NCBI RefSeq assembly: GCF_001422325.1
Contig: NZ_LMMR01000001.1
Span: forward strand, 249,256-313,255
Direction of reading: 5' to 3'
Origin: Leifsonia sp. Leaf264
GTDB taxonomy: Bacteria; Actinomycetota; Actinomycetes; Actinomycetales; Microbacteriaceae
Length of the DNA: 64,000 bases
The notes under the pieces were generated by a model. It was not told the origin of the DNA. It made no database searches and saw only the letters and a program-made list of their open reading frames with translations. Shown one piece after another: positions 9,525-17,287 of the stretch (positions within the stretch are counted from its first letter, which is position 1; each line of letters begins with the position of its first letter). The position numbers and the translations under genes were made by a program.

Positions 9525-9645
9525 GTTGGTCGAGTGGGCCGCGAGCGGAGCGAGCAGCCGTATCGAGACCACTTTCAGCGCCACGCAGGCGTTGTCGGTG
9601 ATCTCGATACGCGTCCTCGCTCCGCTCGGGCGCTACTCGATCAGC
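9525..9645. repeat. Intergenic palindromic repeat, copy 2
   Basis: Second copy of the element at 2459-2612, again between convergent genes (glgB and the thioredoxin/TPR gene). The left arm (9525-9570: GGTCGAGTGG, GCGAGCGGAGCGAG, CGTATCGAGACC) pairs with the right arm (9601-9645) around a 30-base loop. The arms match copy 1 closely, while the loop sequences are unrelated. The strong folding potential and position at converging gene ends suit a two-way terminator or a mobile REP-like element. Confidence 0.8.
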
Positions 9646-9658
9646 GGAGCGAAGAGCG

Positions 9659-10627
9659 TCAGTACAGCAGCCCGGTCAACCGCCGACGTGCCGGCGCCAC
9701 TCGCGGGTCCTCGAGGCCGACGACCTCGAACAGCTCCAGCAGTCGCTCGCGTACGCGGTTCTTGCCCGCGGCATCCAGCTTCGGGAACAGCGTGAGCAAC
9801 CGGTCGAAGGCGTCGTCGATGTGACCGCCCGAGAGATCGAGGTCGGCCACGTCGAGCTGAGCGTCGAGGTCGTCGGGAGCGGCAGCGGCTCCGTTGCGGA
9901 TCTGGTCGATCGTCTTCCCCTGCAACCTGAAGAGCAGGCTCACCTGGGCGAGGCCGGCGACGGCCTCACGGTCGGCGGGGTTCTGGGCGATGGCCGTCTT
10001 GTAGTGTCCGATCGCGGCCGGGTAGTCGCCATCCTCGATGGCGGCGTAGGCCTCGGCGTGATGCGGCGGCAGCGGCTTCTCGACGGGTTCTGCTGCCTCT
10101 GCTGCGGCATCCGCGTCGAGAGCGGATGCCGTGCCCGTGACACCGTTCTGGGCGGCCAACTGCAGCACCTGCTCGAGAACACCACGAGCCTGCTCCTCGG
10201 GAACGACGCCGGCGAAGAGGGGAACGGGCTGGCCTGCCACGATGGCCGCCGTGGTGGGAACCGACTCCACCCTGAAGGCCTGCGCGAGCTGGGGGTTGGC
10301 CTCGGCCTGCACCGTGGCCAGCACGAAGCGTCCGCCGAAGCTGCGCACGAGTTTCTGCAGCACGGCGGTGAACGCCACGGACTCCTCGGCCCAATCGGCG
10401 GCGAGGTCGACGATGACCGGAACGTGCTGCGAGAGCTCGAGCACCTCGCCGAAGTTCTCGTCGGTGCCGTTGAGCACGAGGCTCGGAACCTGCACGGCAG
10501 CGCCGGGAGCACCCGCGGCCGCGGCTACTGGTGCTGCCCCCGGCGCGCCGGGCTGCGGCCGGTTGGCGAGAGACGACAGGTCGACGGCGCCGCTCAGGCG
10601 GGACGGCACGGGGGGCAGATTGGTCAC
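9659..10627 (-). CDS. Thioredoxin-fold protein with C-terminal TPR region (CnoX/YbbN-like)
   Basis: A 322-residue protein with a low-complexity Ala/Pro N terminus (about 1-45), a thioredoxin-like domain (about 50-150) and helical TPR-like repeats to the end. At the place of the CxxC active site it has DLAADWAEES, so it has no redox cysteines and cannot act as a classical thioredoxin. Relatives such as CnoX bind unfolded or oxidation-sensitive proteins and pass them to chaperones; a holdase or adaptor role here is inferred. The GTG start overlaps the stop of the upstream membrane-protein gene by four bases (GTGA), so the two are probably co-translated. Its stop lies near the palindromic repeat. 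Confidence 0.82.
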   Translation of the reverse strand: MTNLPPVPSRLSGAVDLSSLANRPQPGAPGAAPVAAAAGAPGAAVQVPSLVLNGTDENFGEVLELSQHVPVIVDLAADWAEESVAFTAVLQKLVRSFGGRFVLATVQAEANPQLAQAFRVESVPTTAAIVAGQPVPLFAGVVPEEQARGVLEQVLQLAAQNGVTGTASALDADAAAEAAEPVEKPLPPHHAEAYAAIEDGDYPAAIGHYKTAIAQNPADREAVAGLAQVSLLFRLQGKTIDQIRNGAAAAPDDLDAQLDVADLDLSGGHIDDAFDRLLTLFPKLDAAGKNRVRERLLELFEVVGLEDPRVAPARRRLTGLLY

Positions 10628-12513
10628 GGTACCTCCGAGGCAGAGATGAGTCCCTGTGAGAACCCGAGAAGCTTGATCTTCTCGGTCGAGCCCGCAGGCG
10701 GAACGTAGAACAGGATCTGGTCGCCGTAGGTCTGAGTGACGCCCTTGGCGGAGTTCTCGACGCCCGAATAGGCCTTGGCGGCGTTCTGCGGCGAAACCGT
10801 ACCGCCATCCGTCGGCTTCACGGTCTCGGTCTCGTTGATGTTGGCCGTGACCACGGCACCCGAGTCGTTCGTGGCGAGGGCGATGGTCAGGCCCGAGCCG
10901 ACGGAGTTCGTGAAGTCGATCGACGCCGTCGCCGGAAGCGCTGCGCGACGCTCGTCCTTCTTGGCGACTCCGACCTGGGCGATGAGCGGATCGTTCTCGG
11001 TGTCGAACAGGTCGTAGTACTCGCTCTTGTCACCCTTCAGCAGGATGTCGGCGTAGGCGGTCGACACCTGCTCGGGCGGCAGCAGCAGGAACTCGGAGTC
11101 CGGGGCGACGATCGGGGAACCGATCACGGCCGGCGCGAGACCGGGAACCGTGGCATCCGCCGTGAGCGAGACCGCGTAGCGCACGAGATAGTTCTCACGG
11201 GGCGACGCCTGGGTCATGACGAGCGCCGTCGGCTTGGTCGTCGGGTCGTCCTGGTTCTGGATGACAGTCATCACGACGCGCGGCCAGGCGTCGGTCTGCT
11301 GCGGGGCCGTGACGACGACAGGCGCGGCGGGGATGGCGTCGGGCGCTGCATAATCGGGCAGGGTGGCGCGCACCTTGTAGTTGGATTCGCGCAGCTCGAG
11401 CGCCGGACCGGTGAACCGGGTCTTGATCGCGTCGACATCGAGGTTCTTGTCGGCGTCGCCGGCCAGCACCGCGATCTTCCGCACGATGCGCTCCAGCTGC
11501 GGCACAGTGACCGCCGGCGGCTTGATGTCCTCATCGGCGACGGGATCCGGCGTGGCCTCCGACGTGGCCGAGGCTGACGCCGACGTGGTCGGAGCAGGAG
11601 CGAACGTCGGCCAGTAGTCGGCCGAGCATCCGCTCAGGGCCAGCCCGGCGACGAGCACGACGGGCACGACGGCGATGCGCGGGGCACGCCCGATGCTGCG
11701 GCGTCCACCGTTCCCGGTGACGGCCTTGATGGTCTTCGGCTTCGGCGCCCGCGGCAGTCTCGGCATCCGTGGTCCCTTCGGCATGTTGCGACGGGGGCGG
11801 CGCGACCGACGCAGGTGCAGCAGGGCCAGCAGGTAGCTCACGAGGCCGAGCAGCAGCAGGATGAGGCCGCCGACGATGAGCGGCCCGGCCCACGGAGTCG
11901 AGTTGTCCAGCGGCCACGTGATGGTGATCTTGGACGGCGCCGGGGTGGTGCCGTCGCCGGCGACGAGAAGGGAGTACCCCTCGGGGATGCTCATGGTCGC
12001 CGACACGCTGCCGGTGCCCGTGTACTCCTCGAGCCACAGGTCGCTTCCGGCGGGGTTGGCTGTGGGATCGGCGTCGGCGGGAGCCTTCGCAGCGGCGTCG
12101 GCTGCCGGGGCTGACGGCGTCGGCGATGCCGAACCGGGGCTGGTCGTGGATTCGGACGTCGGCGTGGGAGTGGGAGTCGGAGTCGAGGTGGACCCCGGGG
12201 CCTTCGTGGTGAGCTCATTCGCCTTGGCGTCGTAGCGCACGGTGTCGAACGGCTCGTCGCCGATCCACGCCGTGACATCGGCTTCACGGCCCAGGGCCAT
12301 GATCACGGGGCCGGATCCTGAGGCGCGCACAGTCTGTGCGCCGGGGTGGGCGAGGAGGGCGCTCGCGTCGATGACGGCGTAGGAATCGCCGTCCTGGGTG
12401 CTGACCTCGAGCGTGACGCTCGACGGTTCGAGCAGCACTGTGCGCTGGGCGATGCCGAACGCGATCATCACTGCCGCGACGAAGAACGCCGCAATGGCTA
12501 GAACGAATCGCAC
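10624..12513 (-). CDS. Large membrane protein with internal lipobox, function unknown
   Basis: I do not recognise a function. The 629 residues begin with a membrane segment (about 3-22), an extracytoplasmic domain, a Pro/Thr/Ser-rich linker (about 120-165) and a second membrane segment near 220-243. A strongly basic cytoplasmic stretch follows, then a third hydrophobic segment ending in LALSGC with Cys at about residue 296, and finally a long domain without membrane segments. Basic stretch, hydrophobic core and LSGC together look exactly like a lipoprotein signal placed in the middle of a protein. The GTG start is set by GAGGAGAG eight bases upstream, giving a shorter protein than the ATG-type starts further out. 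It is translationally coupled to the thioredoxin/TPR gene, which suggests an envelope or chaperone-related role. Confidence 0.8.
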   Translation of the reverse strand: MRFVLAIAAFFVAAVMIAFGIAQRTVLLEPSSVTLEVSTQDGDSYAVIDASALLAHPGAQTVRASGSGPVIMALGREADVTAWIGDEPFDTVRYDAKANELTTKAPGSTSTPTPTPTPTSESTTSPGSASPTPSAPAADAAAKAPADADPTANPAGSDLWLEEYTGTGSVSATMSIPEGYSLLVAGDGTTPAPSKITITWPLDNSTPWAGPLIVGGLILLLLGLVSYLLALLHLRRSRRPRRNMPKGPRMPRLPRAPKPKTIKAVTGNGGRRSIGRAPRIAVVPVVLVAGLALSGCSADYWPTFAPAPTTSASASATSEATPDPVADEDIKPPAVTVPQLERIVRKIAVLAGDADKNLDVDAIKTRFTGPALELRESNYKVRATLPDYAAPDAIPAAPVVVTAPQQTDAWPRVVMTVIQNQDDPTTKPTALVMTQASPRENYLVRYAVSLTADATVPGLAPAVIGSPIVAPDSEFLLLPPEQVSTAYADILLKGDKSEYYDLFDTENDPLIAQVGVAKKDERRAALPATASIDFTNSVGSGLTIALATNDSGAVVTANINETETVKPTDGGTVSPQNAAKAYSGVENSAKGVTQTYGDQILFYVPPAGSTEKIKLLGFSQGLISASEVP

Positions 12514-12552
12514 GTAAGAACTCTCCTCGTGTGCCGGATGCACAGACCCCTC

Positions 12553-12580
12553 AGACTAACCGATCGACTCCTGAGAGTCG
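12553..12580 (-). promoter_or_regulatory. Candidate promoter and dyad upstream of the 10624-12513 gene
   Basis: On the minus strand TAGTCT (12553-12558) fits a -10 box about 40 bases before the GTG at 12513. Just upstream is a perfect inverted repeat CGACTC-CTGA-GAGTCG (12565-12580), placed where a regulator would cover the -35 region. No consensus -35 is seen, so this is a weak call. Confidence 0.35.
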
Positions 12581-12639
12581 CCTCAGGCCTCCCCACCCGC
12601 CCCGGACGGGGTCGTATGCGAAGAGGTATCCGCACCCAC

Positions 12640-12645
12640 TAAAAT
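12640..12645 (+). promoter_or_regulatory. -10 box of the coiled-coil gene (TAAAAT)
   Basis: TAAAAT is the closest match to TATAAT in this gap. It gives a leader of roughly 45 bases that carries the AAGGAG ribosome binding site at 12687-12692, six bases before the GTG at 12699. Confidence 0.5.
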
Positions 12646-12698
12646 CGTCGGAGGCGCGCATGCTCTCCCCCGGCTGCCGCATCGACAAGGAGTATGAA

Positions 12699-14309
12699 GT
12701 GGCCGACGAGACAGAGTTCACCCAGGTCTTCCGCGGATACGACCGCGACGAGGTCGACAAGGTCATCCAGGGACTCCGCCGCGACGTGATCACGTCCAAC
12801 AACCACGCGACCGAGGCTGCGAAGGACATCAAGCGGCTGAACGCCCGCATCGACGAGTTGAGCGCAGAGCTCGAGGAGGTCGGCAGTCCCACCTTCTCCG
12901 GTCTCGGCACGAAGCTCGAGAACACCCTCCGGGTCGCCGAGGAGCAGTCGACGCGCCTCATCGCGCAGGCCGACATCGATGCCGAGAAGCTGCGCAACTC
13001 AGCATCGGGCGAGGTCGAGAAGATCCGCAGCCAAGCCACCGACCAGGCCGAGCGCGTACTCAACGACGCCCGAGGCAAGGCTGCGCGCATCCTCGACGAC
13101 GCCCGCATCGAGGCCGACGACGTCGTCACCCGTGCTCGCGAACAGCAGGAGCTGCTGACCCAGGATGCCGCACGCGACGCCTCCGCCATCCGTGGCGCGA
13201 TCGCCACCGAGGCGGCCGAGCTGCGCGCCACGGCCAAGCGCGAGACCGCAGCCATCCGCGCCGAGGCCGAGCACGAGGCGGCCGAGATCCGCGTCGTCGC
13301 CAACCGCGAGGCATCCGAGGCCCGCGAGGCCGCAGCCGGACTCGCCCAGGAGACCGAGCAGACCCGCGCCGAAGTGGCACTCGAGCTGGACCAGGCTCGC
13401 GCGACACTCGCCCGGGAGACCGAGCAGGCACGCATCGACCTCGCCCGCGAGACCGAGCAGGCCCGCCTCGACCTCGAGCGCGAGAGCGGCGAGGCCCGCC
13501 AGCGCATCGAGGCCGAGATCGCCGAGGCTCGCACGGCCCTCGACCACGAGCTCAGCCAGCAGCGCACAGACCTGCAGCGCGAGATCGACGCCACGCGCGC
13601 TGAACTCGGACTCGAGCGCGAGCAGGCCAAGACCGACCTCGCCCGCGAGTCCGAGGCCGCCAAGCAGCGCCTCGAGCACGAGCTGGGCAGGCTCCGCGCC
13701 CGCCACGACGCCGACGTCGAACAGTCCCGGGCCGATCTGGCCCTCGAGCACGACCAGGCCAAGGCCGACTTCGAGGCCGACGCCGAGCAGGCTCGCATCG
13801 ACCTGGAGAACCAGCTGTCGGCCATGCGCAAGAAGGCCGACCACGAGGTCGGCAAGCTGCGCCGCGAGACCGAGCAGGCACGCATCGACCTCGACGTCGA
13901 GCTCAAGGCCCGTCGCGACGAGGCCGAGCAGGAGCACCTCGCCCGCCACCAGGAGGCCGTCTCGCAGACGCAGAAGTTCCTCGACGACGCCAACGCCCAG
14001 CTCGCGGAGGCCATCGCGCGCACCAAGGACAACCGCGCAGAGGCCGACCGCCTCGACACCGAGGCCAAGGCCGAGTCGCGTGCCCTCGTGTCGCAGGCGG
14101 AGTCGGATGCAGCCGACGCCGTGAGCGAGGCCGAGGCCCGCGCCAAGGCGACCATCGCCGAGGCCGAGGAGCGCACTCGCGCCCTGGTGTCCGACGCAGA
14201 GGACCGCCTCTCGCAGATCCGCATCGAGCGCGACGCCGTCGCCGGCTACTTCGAGAGCCTGCGCAGCGTGCTCAAGCAGGCCGAGCAGGTGCGGGCAGAC
14301 GGCGAGTAG
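12699..14309 (+). CDS. Long coiled-coil cytoskeletal protein (DivIVA N-terminus, Scy/FilP-like)
   Basis: A 536-residue protein that is almost entirely coiled coil. The N terminus (FTQVFRGYDRDEVDKVIQ, about residues 6-23) is a DivIVA-type membrane/polarity motif. After a short Gly/Ser-rich hinge near 65, charged heptad-like repeats run from about 85 to the end, with recurring units such as ETEQARIDL (three near-identical copies, two around base 13420-13470 and one near 13870). This layout resembles actinobacterial polar-growth scaffold proteins (Scy, FilP). The GTG was chosen because AAGGAG lies six bases upstream; the frame is open further upstream but without a binding site. The AI-2E family gene follows 27 bases later. 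The repeated DNA here is coding, not a repeat array. Confidence 0.82.
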   Translation: MADETEFTQVFRGYDRDEVDKVIQGLRRDVITSNNHATEAAKDIKRLNARIDELSAELEEVGSPTFSGLGTKLENTLRVAEEQSTRLIAQADIDAEKLRNSASGEVEKIRSQATDQAERVLNDARGKAARILDDARIEADDVVTRAREQQELLTQDAARDASAIRGAIATEAAELRATAKRETAAIRAEAEHEAAEIRVVANREASEAREAAAGLAQETEQTRAEVALELDQARATLARETEQARIDLARETEQARLDLERESGEARQRIEAEIAEARTALDHELSQQRTDLQREIDATRAELGLEREQAKTDLARESEAAKQRLEHELGRLRARHDADVEQSRADLALEHDQAKADFEADAEQARIDLENQLSAMRKKADHEVGKLRRETEQARIDLDVELKARRDEAEQEHLARHQEAVSQTQKFLDDANAQLAEAIARTKDNRAEADRLDTEAKAESRALVSQAESDAADAVSEAEARAKATIAEAEERTRALVSDAEDRLSQIRIERDAVAGYFESLRSVLKQAEQVRADGE

Positions 14310-14336
14310 CCGCGGCAGAGCCCGAACTCGACGTCA

Positions 14337-15401
14337 GTGAAGATCCAGAACGCCTTCAGGCTCGGCCTGATCGGTACCCTCGGTGTGGGCGTCGGCCTGC
14401 TGATCATCTTCTCGGTGGTTCAGCTGTCGACGATCCTCACCTACGTCGGCGCCGCCCTGTTCCTGGCCCTCGGACTCGACCCCGTCGTCTCCTGGCTCGA
14501 GTCGAAGCGCTGGCCGCGGTGGTCCGCCATCCTCGTCGTCCTCGTAGGAGTCCTCAGCCTGGTCGCCGGGCTGGTACTCCTAGTGGTGCCGATCATCGTC
14601 GCCGAGACGTCGAAGTTCATCACCCAGATCCCGACCATCGTCGAGCGGGTCGCGAGCCCCGACTTCATCGACCAGCTGCAGGACCAGTTCCCGGCGTTCA
14701 ACGTGCAGCTGATCGCCGACAGCGTCACCAAGTCGATCAACGACTTCGTCGCCGATCCCACGAAGATCGGCGACCTGGCCGGCGGTGTGCTGGCCGTCGG
14801 CCTCGGGATCGGGGCCGGGCTGTTCGCCGTCGTGATCGTGCTCATCCTCACGCTCTACTTCACCGCGTCGCTCGGGTCCATCAAGCGCGCGGCGTACCAG
14901 CTCGTGCCAGCATCGAAGCGCGAGCGATTCTCCGACCTGACCGAGCAGATCACCTCGTCCGTCGGCCGTTTCGTCGTCGGTCAGGTCGGCCTCGGCCTGA
15001 TCAACGGTGTGCTCAGCTTCATCTTCCTGTCGATCATCCAGGCTCCGTTCCCGGCCGTCCTCGCATTCGTCGCTTTCTTCCTGTCGATCATCCCCCTCGT
15101 CGGAACGATCTCCGCGTCGATCATCATCGTGCTGGTCTGCCTGATCCCGGGCCTGGGCTCGCCCCTGACGGCTCTCGTCGCCGGCATCTACTACCTGGTG
15201 TACATGCAGGTCGAGGCATACGTGCTGAGCCCGCGCATCATGAGCCGGGCCGTCTCGATCCCGGGCTCGGTGGTCGTCATCGCGGCCCTCGCCGGAGGCG
15301 CCCTGCTGGGGCTCCTCGGAGCCCTCGTCGCCATCCCGATAGCGGCGTCGATCATCCTGATCATCAAGCAGGTCGTGATCCCCCGCCAAAACGAGCTCTG
15401 A
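14337..15401 (+). CDS. AI-2E family (PerM/TqsA-type) membrane transporter
   Basis: Integral membrane protein of 354 residues with the AI-2E transporter family layout. A pair of N-terminal helices (about 8-35) is followed by a third helix after the SWLESKRWPRW loop, an amphipathic extracytoplasmic section (about 95-150) and a C-terminal bundle of five or so helices. Conserved FFLSIIPLVGT lies near 240 and LVYMQVEAYVLSPRIMSRAV near 287-306. Family members export small molecules or ions; the substrate cannot be told from sequence, and the AI-2 label is historical. GTG start, 27 bases after the coiled-coil gene, so probably in the same transcript. Confidence 0.87.
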   Translation: MKIQNAFRLGLIGTLGVGVGLLIIFSVVQLSTILTYVGAALFLALGLDPVVSWLESKRWPRWSAILVVLVGVLSLVAGLVLLVVPIIVAETSKFITQIPTIVERVASPDFIDQLQDQFPAFNVQLIADSVTKSINDFVADPTKIGDLAGGVLAVGLGIGAGLFAVVIVLILTLYFTASLGSIKRAAYQLVPASKRERFSDLTEQITSSVGRFVVGQVGLGLINGVLSFIFLSIIQAPFPAVLAFVAFFLSIIPLVGTISASIIIVLVCLIPGLGSPLTALVAGIYYLVYMQVEAYVLSPRIMSRAVSIPGSVVVIAALAGGALLGLLGALVAIPIAASIILIIKQVVIPRQNEL

Positions 15402-15403
15402 CC

Positions 15404-15421
15404 CGACGGCGCCTTCCGTCG
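15404..15421 (+). terminator. Possible hairpin terminator after the AI-2E gene
   Basis: CGACGG (15404-15409) and CCGTCG (15416-15421) form a six-pair stem with a six-base loop directly after the stop codon. There is no T-run, so it is a weak candidate in the gap between convergent genes. Confidence 0.3.
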
Positions 15422-15452
15422 CGATCAGGCTGCGGCTGCGCCTGCGGCTGGT

Positions 15453-16184
15453 CTAGCCGGCCGGCCACTGGGTCGGGAGCGGCAGAGCAGTCGGATTCAC
15501 CACGCGCACGATCTCCTCGAGCACGCGGCGGGTCTGCGTCTCTCCCACCCAGAGATGCTTCGCATCATCGACCGCGATGACCTCCGCCTCGGGAACCGCT
15601 GCGAACTTCACGAACGCCTCGGCCGGCTGCAGGAAATCGTCGTGTTCGGGAACCAGGGCCACCAGGGGATGTCCGCTGCCCGCCCAGCGGGCCAACTCGC
15701 TCGGGCTGGTGCGGCGGAGGGGTGGCGACAGCAGGATGGCGCCGTCGATCGGATGCTCGAGGCCGTGCTTGAGGGCGAGTTCGGTGCCGAATGACCAACC
15801 GACGAGCCAGGGGTGCGGCAGTCCCCGCTCCGCGACGAAGTCCATCGCCGCTGCCACGTCCTCGCTCTCGGTCACTCCGTCGCCGAACGCGCCATCGCTC
15901 GTGCCGCGAGGCGACGTCGTGCCCCGGGTGTTGAACCGCAGCACGGCGAGGTCGGCGAGGGCAGGCAGCCGACCGGCAGCCTTCCGCAGGATGTGCGAGT
16001 CCATGTAGCCGCCGTGCGTGGGCAACGGATGCAGGGTCACGAGGGTGGCGACGGGCGGCCGGCCGACGGGCATGGCCAACTCCCCCACCAGTGTCAGCCC
16101 GTCGCTGGTGTGCAGCTCGATGTCCTCGCGGATGCTCGGGAGGTCGATGCCCCCGCGGATCTCCTGCACGGCTGTGTCGGTCAT
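15453..16184 (-). CDS. Alpha/beta hydrolase
   Basis: Cytoplasmic alpha/beta-hydrolase fold protein of 243 residues. The first strands carry LVTLHPLPTHGG near residue 50 and LRFNTRGTTSPRG near 80. The nucleophile elbow GWSFG (Ser near 128) is complete. Asp in VPEHDDF near 179 and His in DDAKHLW near 211 would complete the triad. The layout (short, without a clear cap domain) resembles the prokaryotic dienelactone hydrolase/KANL-type subfamily; the substrate is unknown. The ATG at 16184 follows GAGGAC; an in-frame start at 16241 would overlap the upstream gene and is less likely. Confidence 0.83.
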   Translation of the reverse strand: MTDTAVQEIRGGIDLPSIREDIELHTSDGLTLVGELAMPVGRPPVATLVTLHPLPTHGGYMDSHILRKAAGRLPALADLAVLRFNTRGTTSPRGTSDGAFGDGVTESEDVAAAMDFVAERGLPHPWLVGWSFGTELALKHGLEHPIDGAILLSPPLRRTSPSELARWAGSGHPLVALVPEHDDFLQPAEAFVKFAAVPEAEVIAVDDAKHLWVGETQTRRVLEEIVRVVNPTALPLPTQWPAG

Positions 16185-16210
16185 CGGGTCCTCGTCTCGT
16201 GCTGCATCCG

Positions 16211-16513
16211 TCACCGGATGCGCCAGCAGTGGTTGTGCCAATGGCGCCGGTCGGCCAGCGCAGCCTCATCGCCGAGCAGCGCATCCGCGCGCCAGGCGAC
16301 GACGTGGGCGATTCCGGGGTCGATGGCCAGCGAGCATCCCGGGCAGATGTAGCTCTTGACGGCTTGCACGCTCGACACGGGCTGCACGTTCCAGCTGCCG
16401 TCGCGCTTGCTCTCGGTGCGACGCCAACCCGCCATCAGACGAGTGAGATCGGCGTCGGGCTCGTCATCCCCGCGGCCTCGTCCGCGCTGCGGCGGACGGT
16501 TCGAACGGGGCAT
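16211..16513 (-). CDS. Small CxxC protein, function unknown
   Basis: A 100-residue protein, basic and disordered in its first 30 residues, then a compact region with YICPGCSLAIDPG near 57 and HWHNHCWRIR at the very end. The CPGC pair and the terminal His/Cys cluster look like a small metal-binding site, probably zinc. Homologues in Actinobacteria carry the uninformative name ATP/GTP-binding protein, but I see no nucleotide-binding motif. It has its own leaderless-type -10 box and ends 26 bases before the hydrolase start. Confidence 0.78.
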   Translation of the reverse strand: MPRSNRPPQRGRGRGDDEPDADLTRLMAGWRRTESKRDGSWNVQPVSSVQAVKSYICPGCSLAIDPGIAHVVAWRADALLGDEAALADRRHWHNHCWRIR

Positions 16514-16519
16514 GGGTCC

Positions 16520-16525
16520 AGTCTA
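16520..16525 (-). promoter_or_regulatory. Leaderless-type -10 box (TAGACT) of the small CxxC gene
   Basis: TAGACT ends six bases before the ATG at 16513, with no ribosome binding site in between. Confidence 0.5.
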
Positions 16526-16537
16526 GAGGGGCGTGGC

Positions 16538-17230
16538 TCAGTACCAGCCAGCGTCCTCGGAGTGCGCCCAGGCGCCGCAGGGGCTGCCGTAGCGGTCGGC
16601 CACGTAGCCCAGACCCCAGGCGATCTGCGTGGCCGGATTGGTCTCCCAGTCGCCACCGGCGCTGCCCATCTTCGATCCGGGCAAGGCCTGCGGGATGCCG
16701 TAGGCACCGCTGGAACCGTTGCTCGCGTAGACGTTCCAGCCCGACTCGCGGTCCCAGAGGGCGACGAGACAGCTGAACTCGTTGTCTCCCCAGCCGCGGG
16801 CGTGCACCATCTCCAATGCGATGGCCTGCGCCGTGCCCGGGTCGGGGTTGCCGGCTGGAGGCGCCCAGCCGGAGCTCGACTCCTCCTCCTCGACGGCAGC
16901 AGGCTCGATGATGACGGGTTCAGGCTCCGGCTTGGCCGTGACGTCGTAGCCGTCGCGCTGGATGGTGACCTCGAAGTCTCCGGCGACATCGAGGGCCTGC
17001 ACGTCGGAGGGGTCGTAGGCCTGGGGTACCCGGAAGTACGGAGAGGCCGTCGCGCCAGAATACGGGTCGACGACGTTCACGAGGATGAAGGCGGCGCTGG
17101 CCGCGAATGCGAAGGCGAAGAGGGCCGCGTGCGACCTGGACCGCCGGCGCACAGGGGCGGGTCGATTCACCGGAGTCGCGACCGCCACTGCGGTCTTGAC
17201 GGTGACGAGTTCTCCTGTATGCCTACCCAC
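16538..17230 (-). CDS. Secreted lysozyme-like (SLT/Rpf-type) protein
   Basis: A 230-residue envelope protein. Residues 1-35 are basic, 36-52 form a membrane anchor or signal (ALFAFAFAASAAFILVNVV), then comes a Pro/Glu-rich linker (about 95-125). The C-terminal 95 residues are a lysozyme-like domain: the likely catalytic Glu in CLVALWDRESGWN near 164, SSGAYGIPQALPGSKM near 175-190 and QIAWGLGYVADRYGSPCGAW near 207-225. Such domains cut peptidoglycan in transglycosylases and resuscitation-promoting factors. The GTG at 17230 follows GAGG; TAGCAT at 17240-17245 is a plausible -10 box. A role in wall turnover is inferred. Confidence 0.84.
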   Translation of the reverse strand: MGRHTGELVTVKTAVAVATPVNRPAPVRRRSRSHAALFAFAFAASAAFILVNVVDPYSGATASPYFRVPQAYDPSDVQALDVAGDFEVTIQRDGYDVTAKPEPEPVIIEPAAVEEEESSSGWAPPAGNPDPGTAQAIALEMVHARGWGDNEFSCLVALWDRESGWNVYASNGSSGAYGIPQALPGSKMGSAGGDWETNPATQIAWGLGYVADRYGSPCGAWAHSEDAGWY

Positions 17231-17287
17231 GATTCCTCGATGCTAGCCCAGATCGGGCGTCGGGGACCAAATTCGGGGCGGGGTGTG

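Noticed and set aside
13165-14124. Possible CRISPR or tandem-repeat array in the coiled-coil gene
   Set aside because: The recurring units encode ETEQARIDL-type coiled-coil heptads, vary in length and have no constant spacer size; they are coding repeats.
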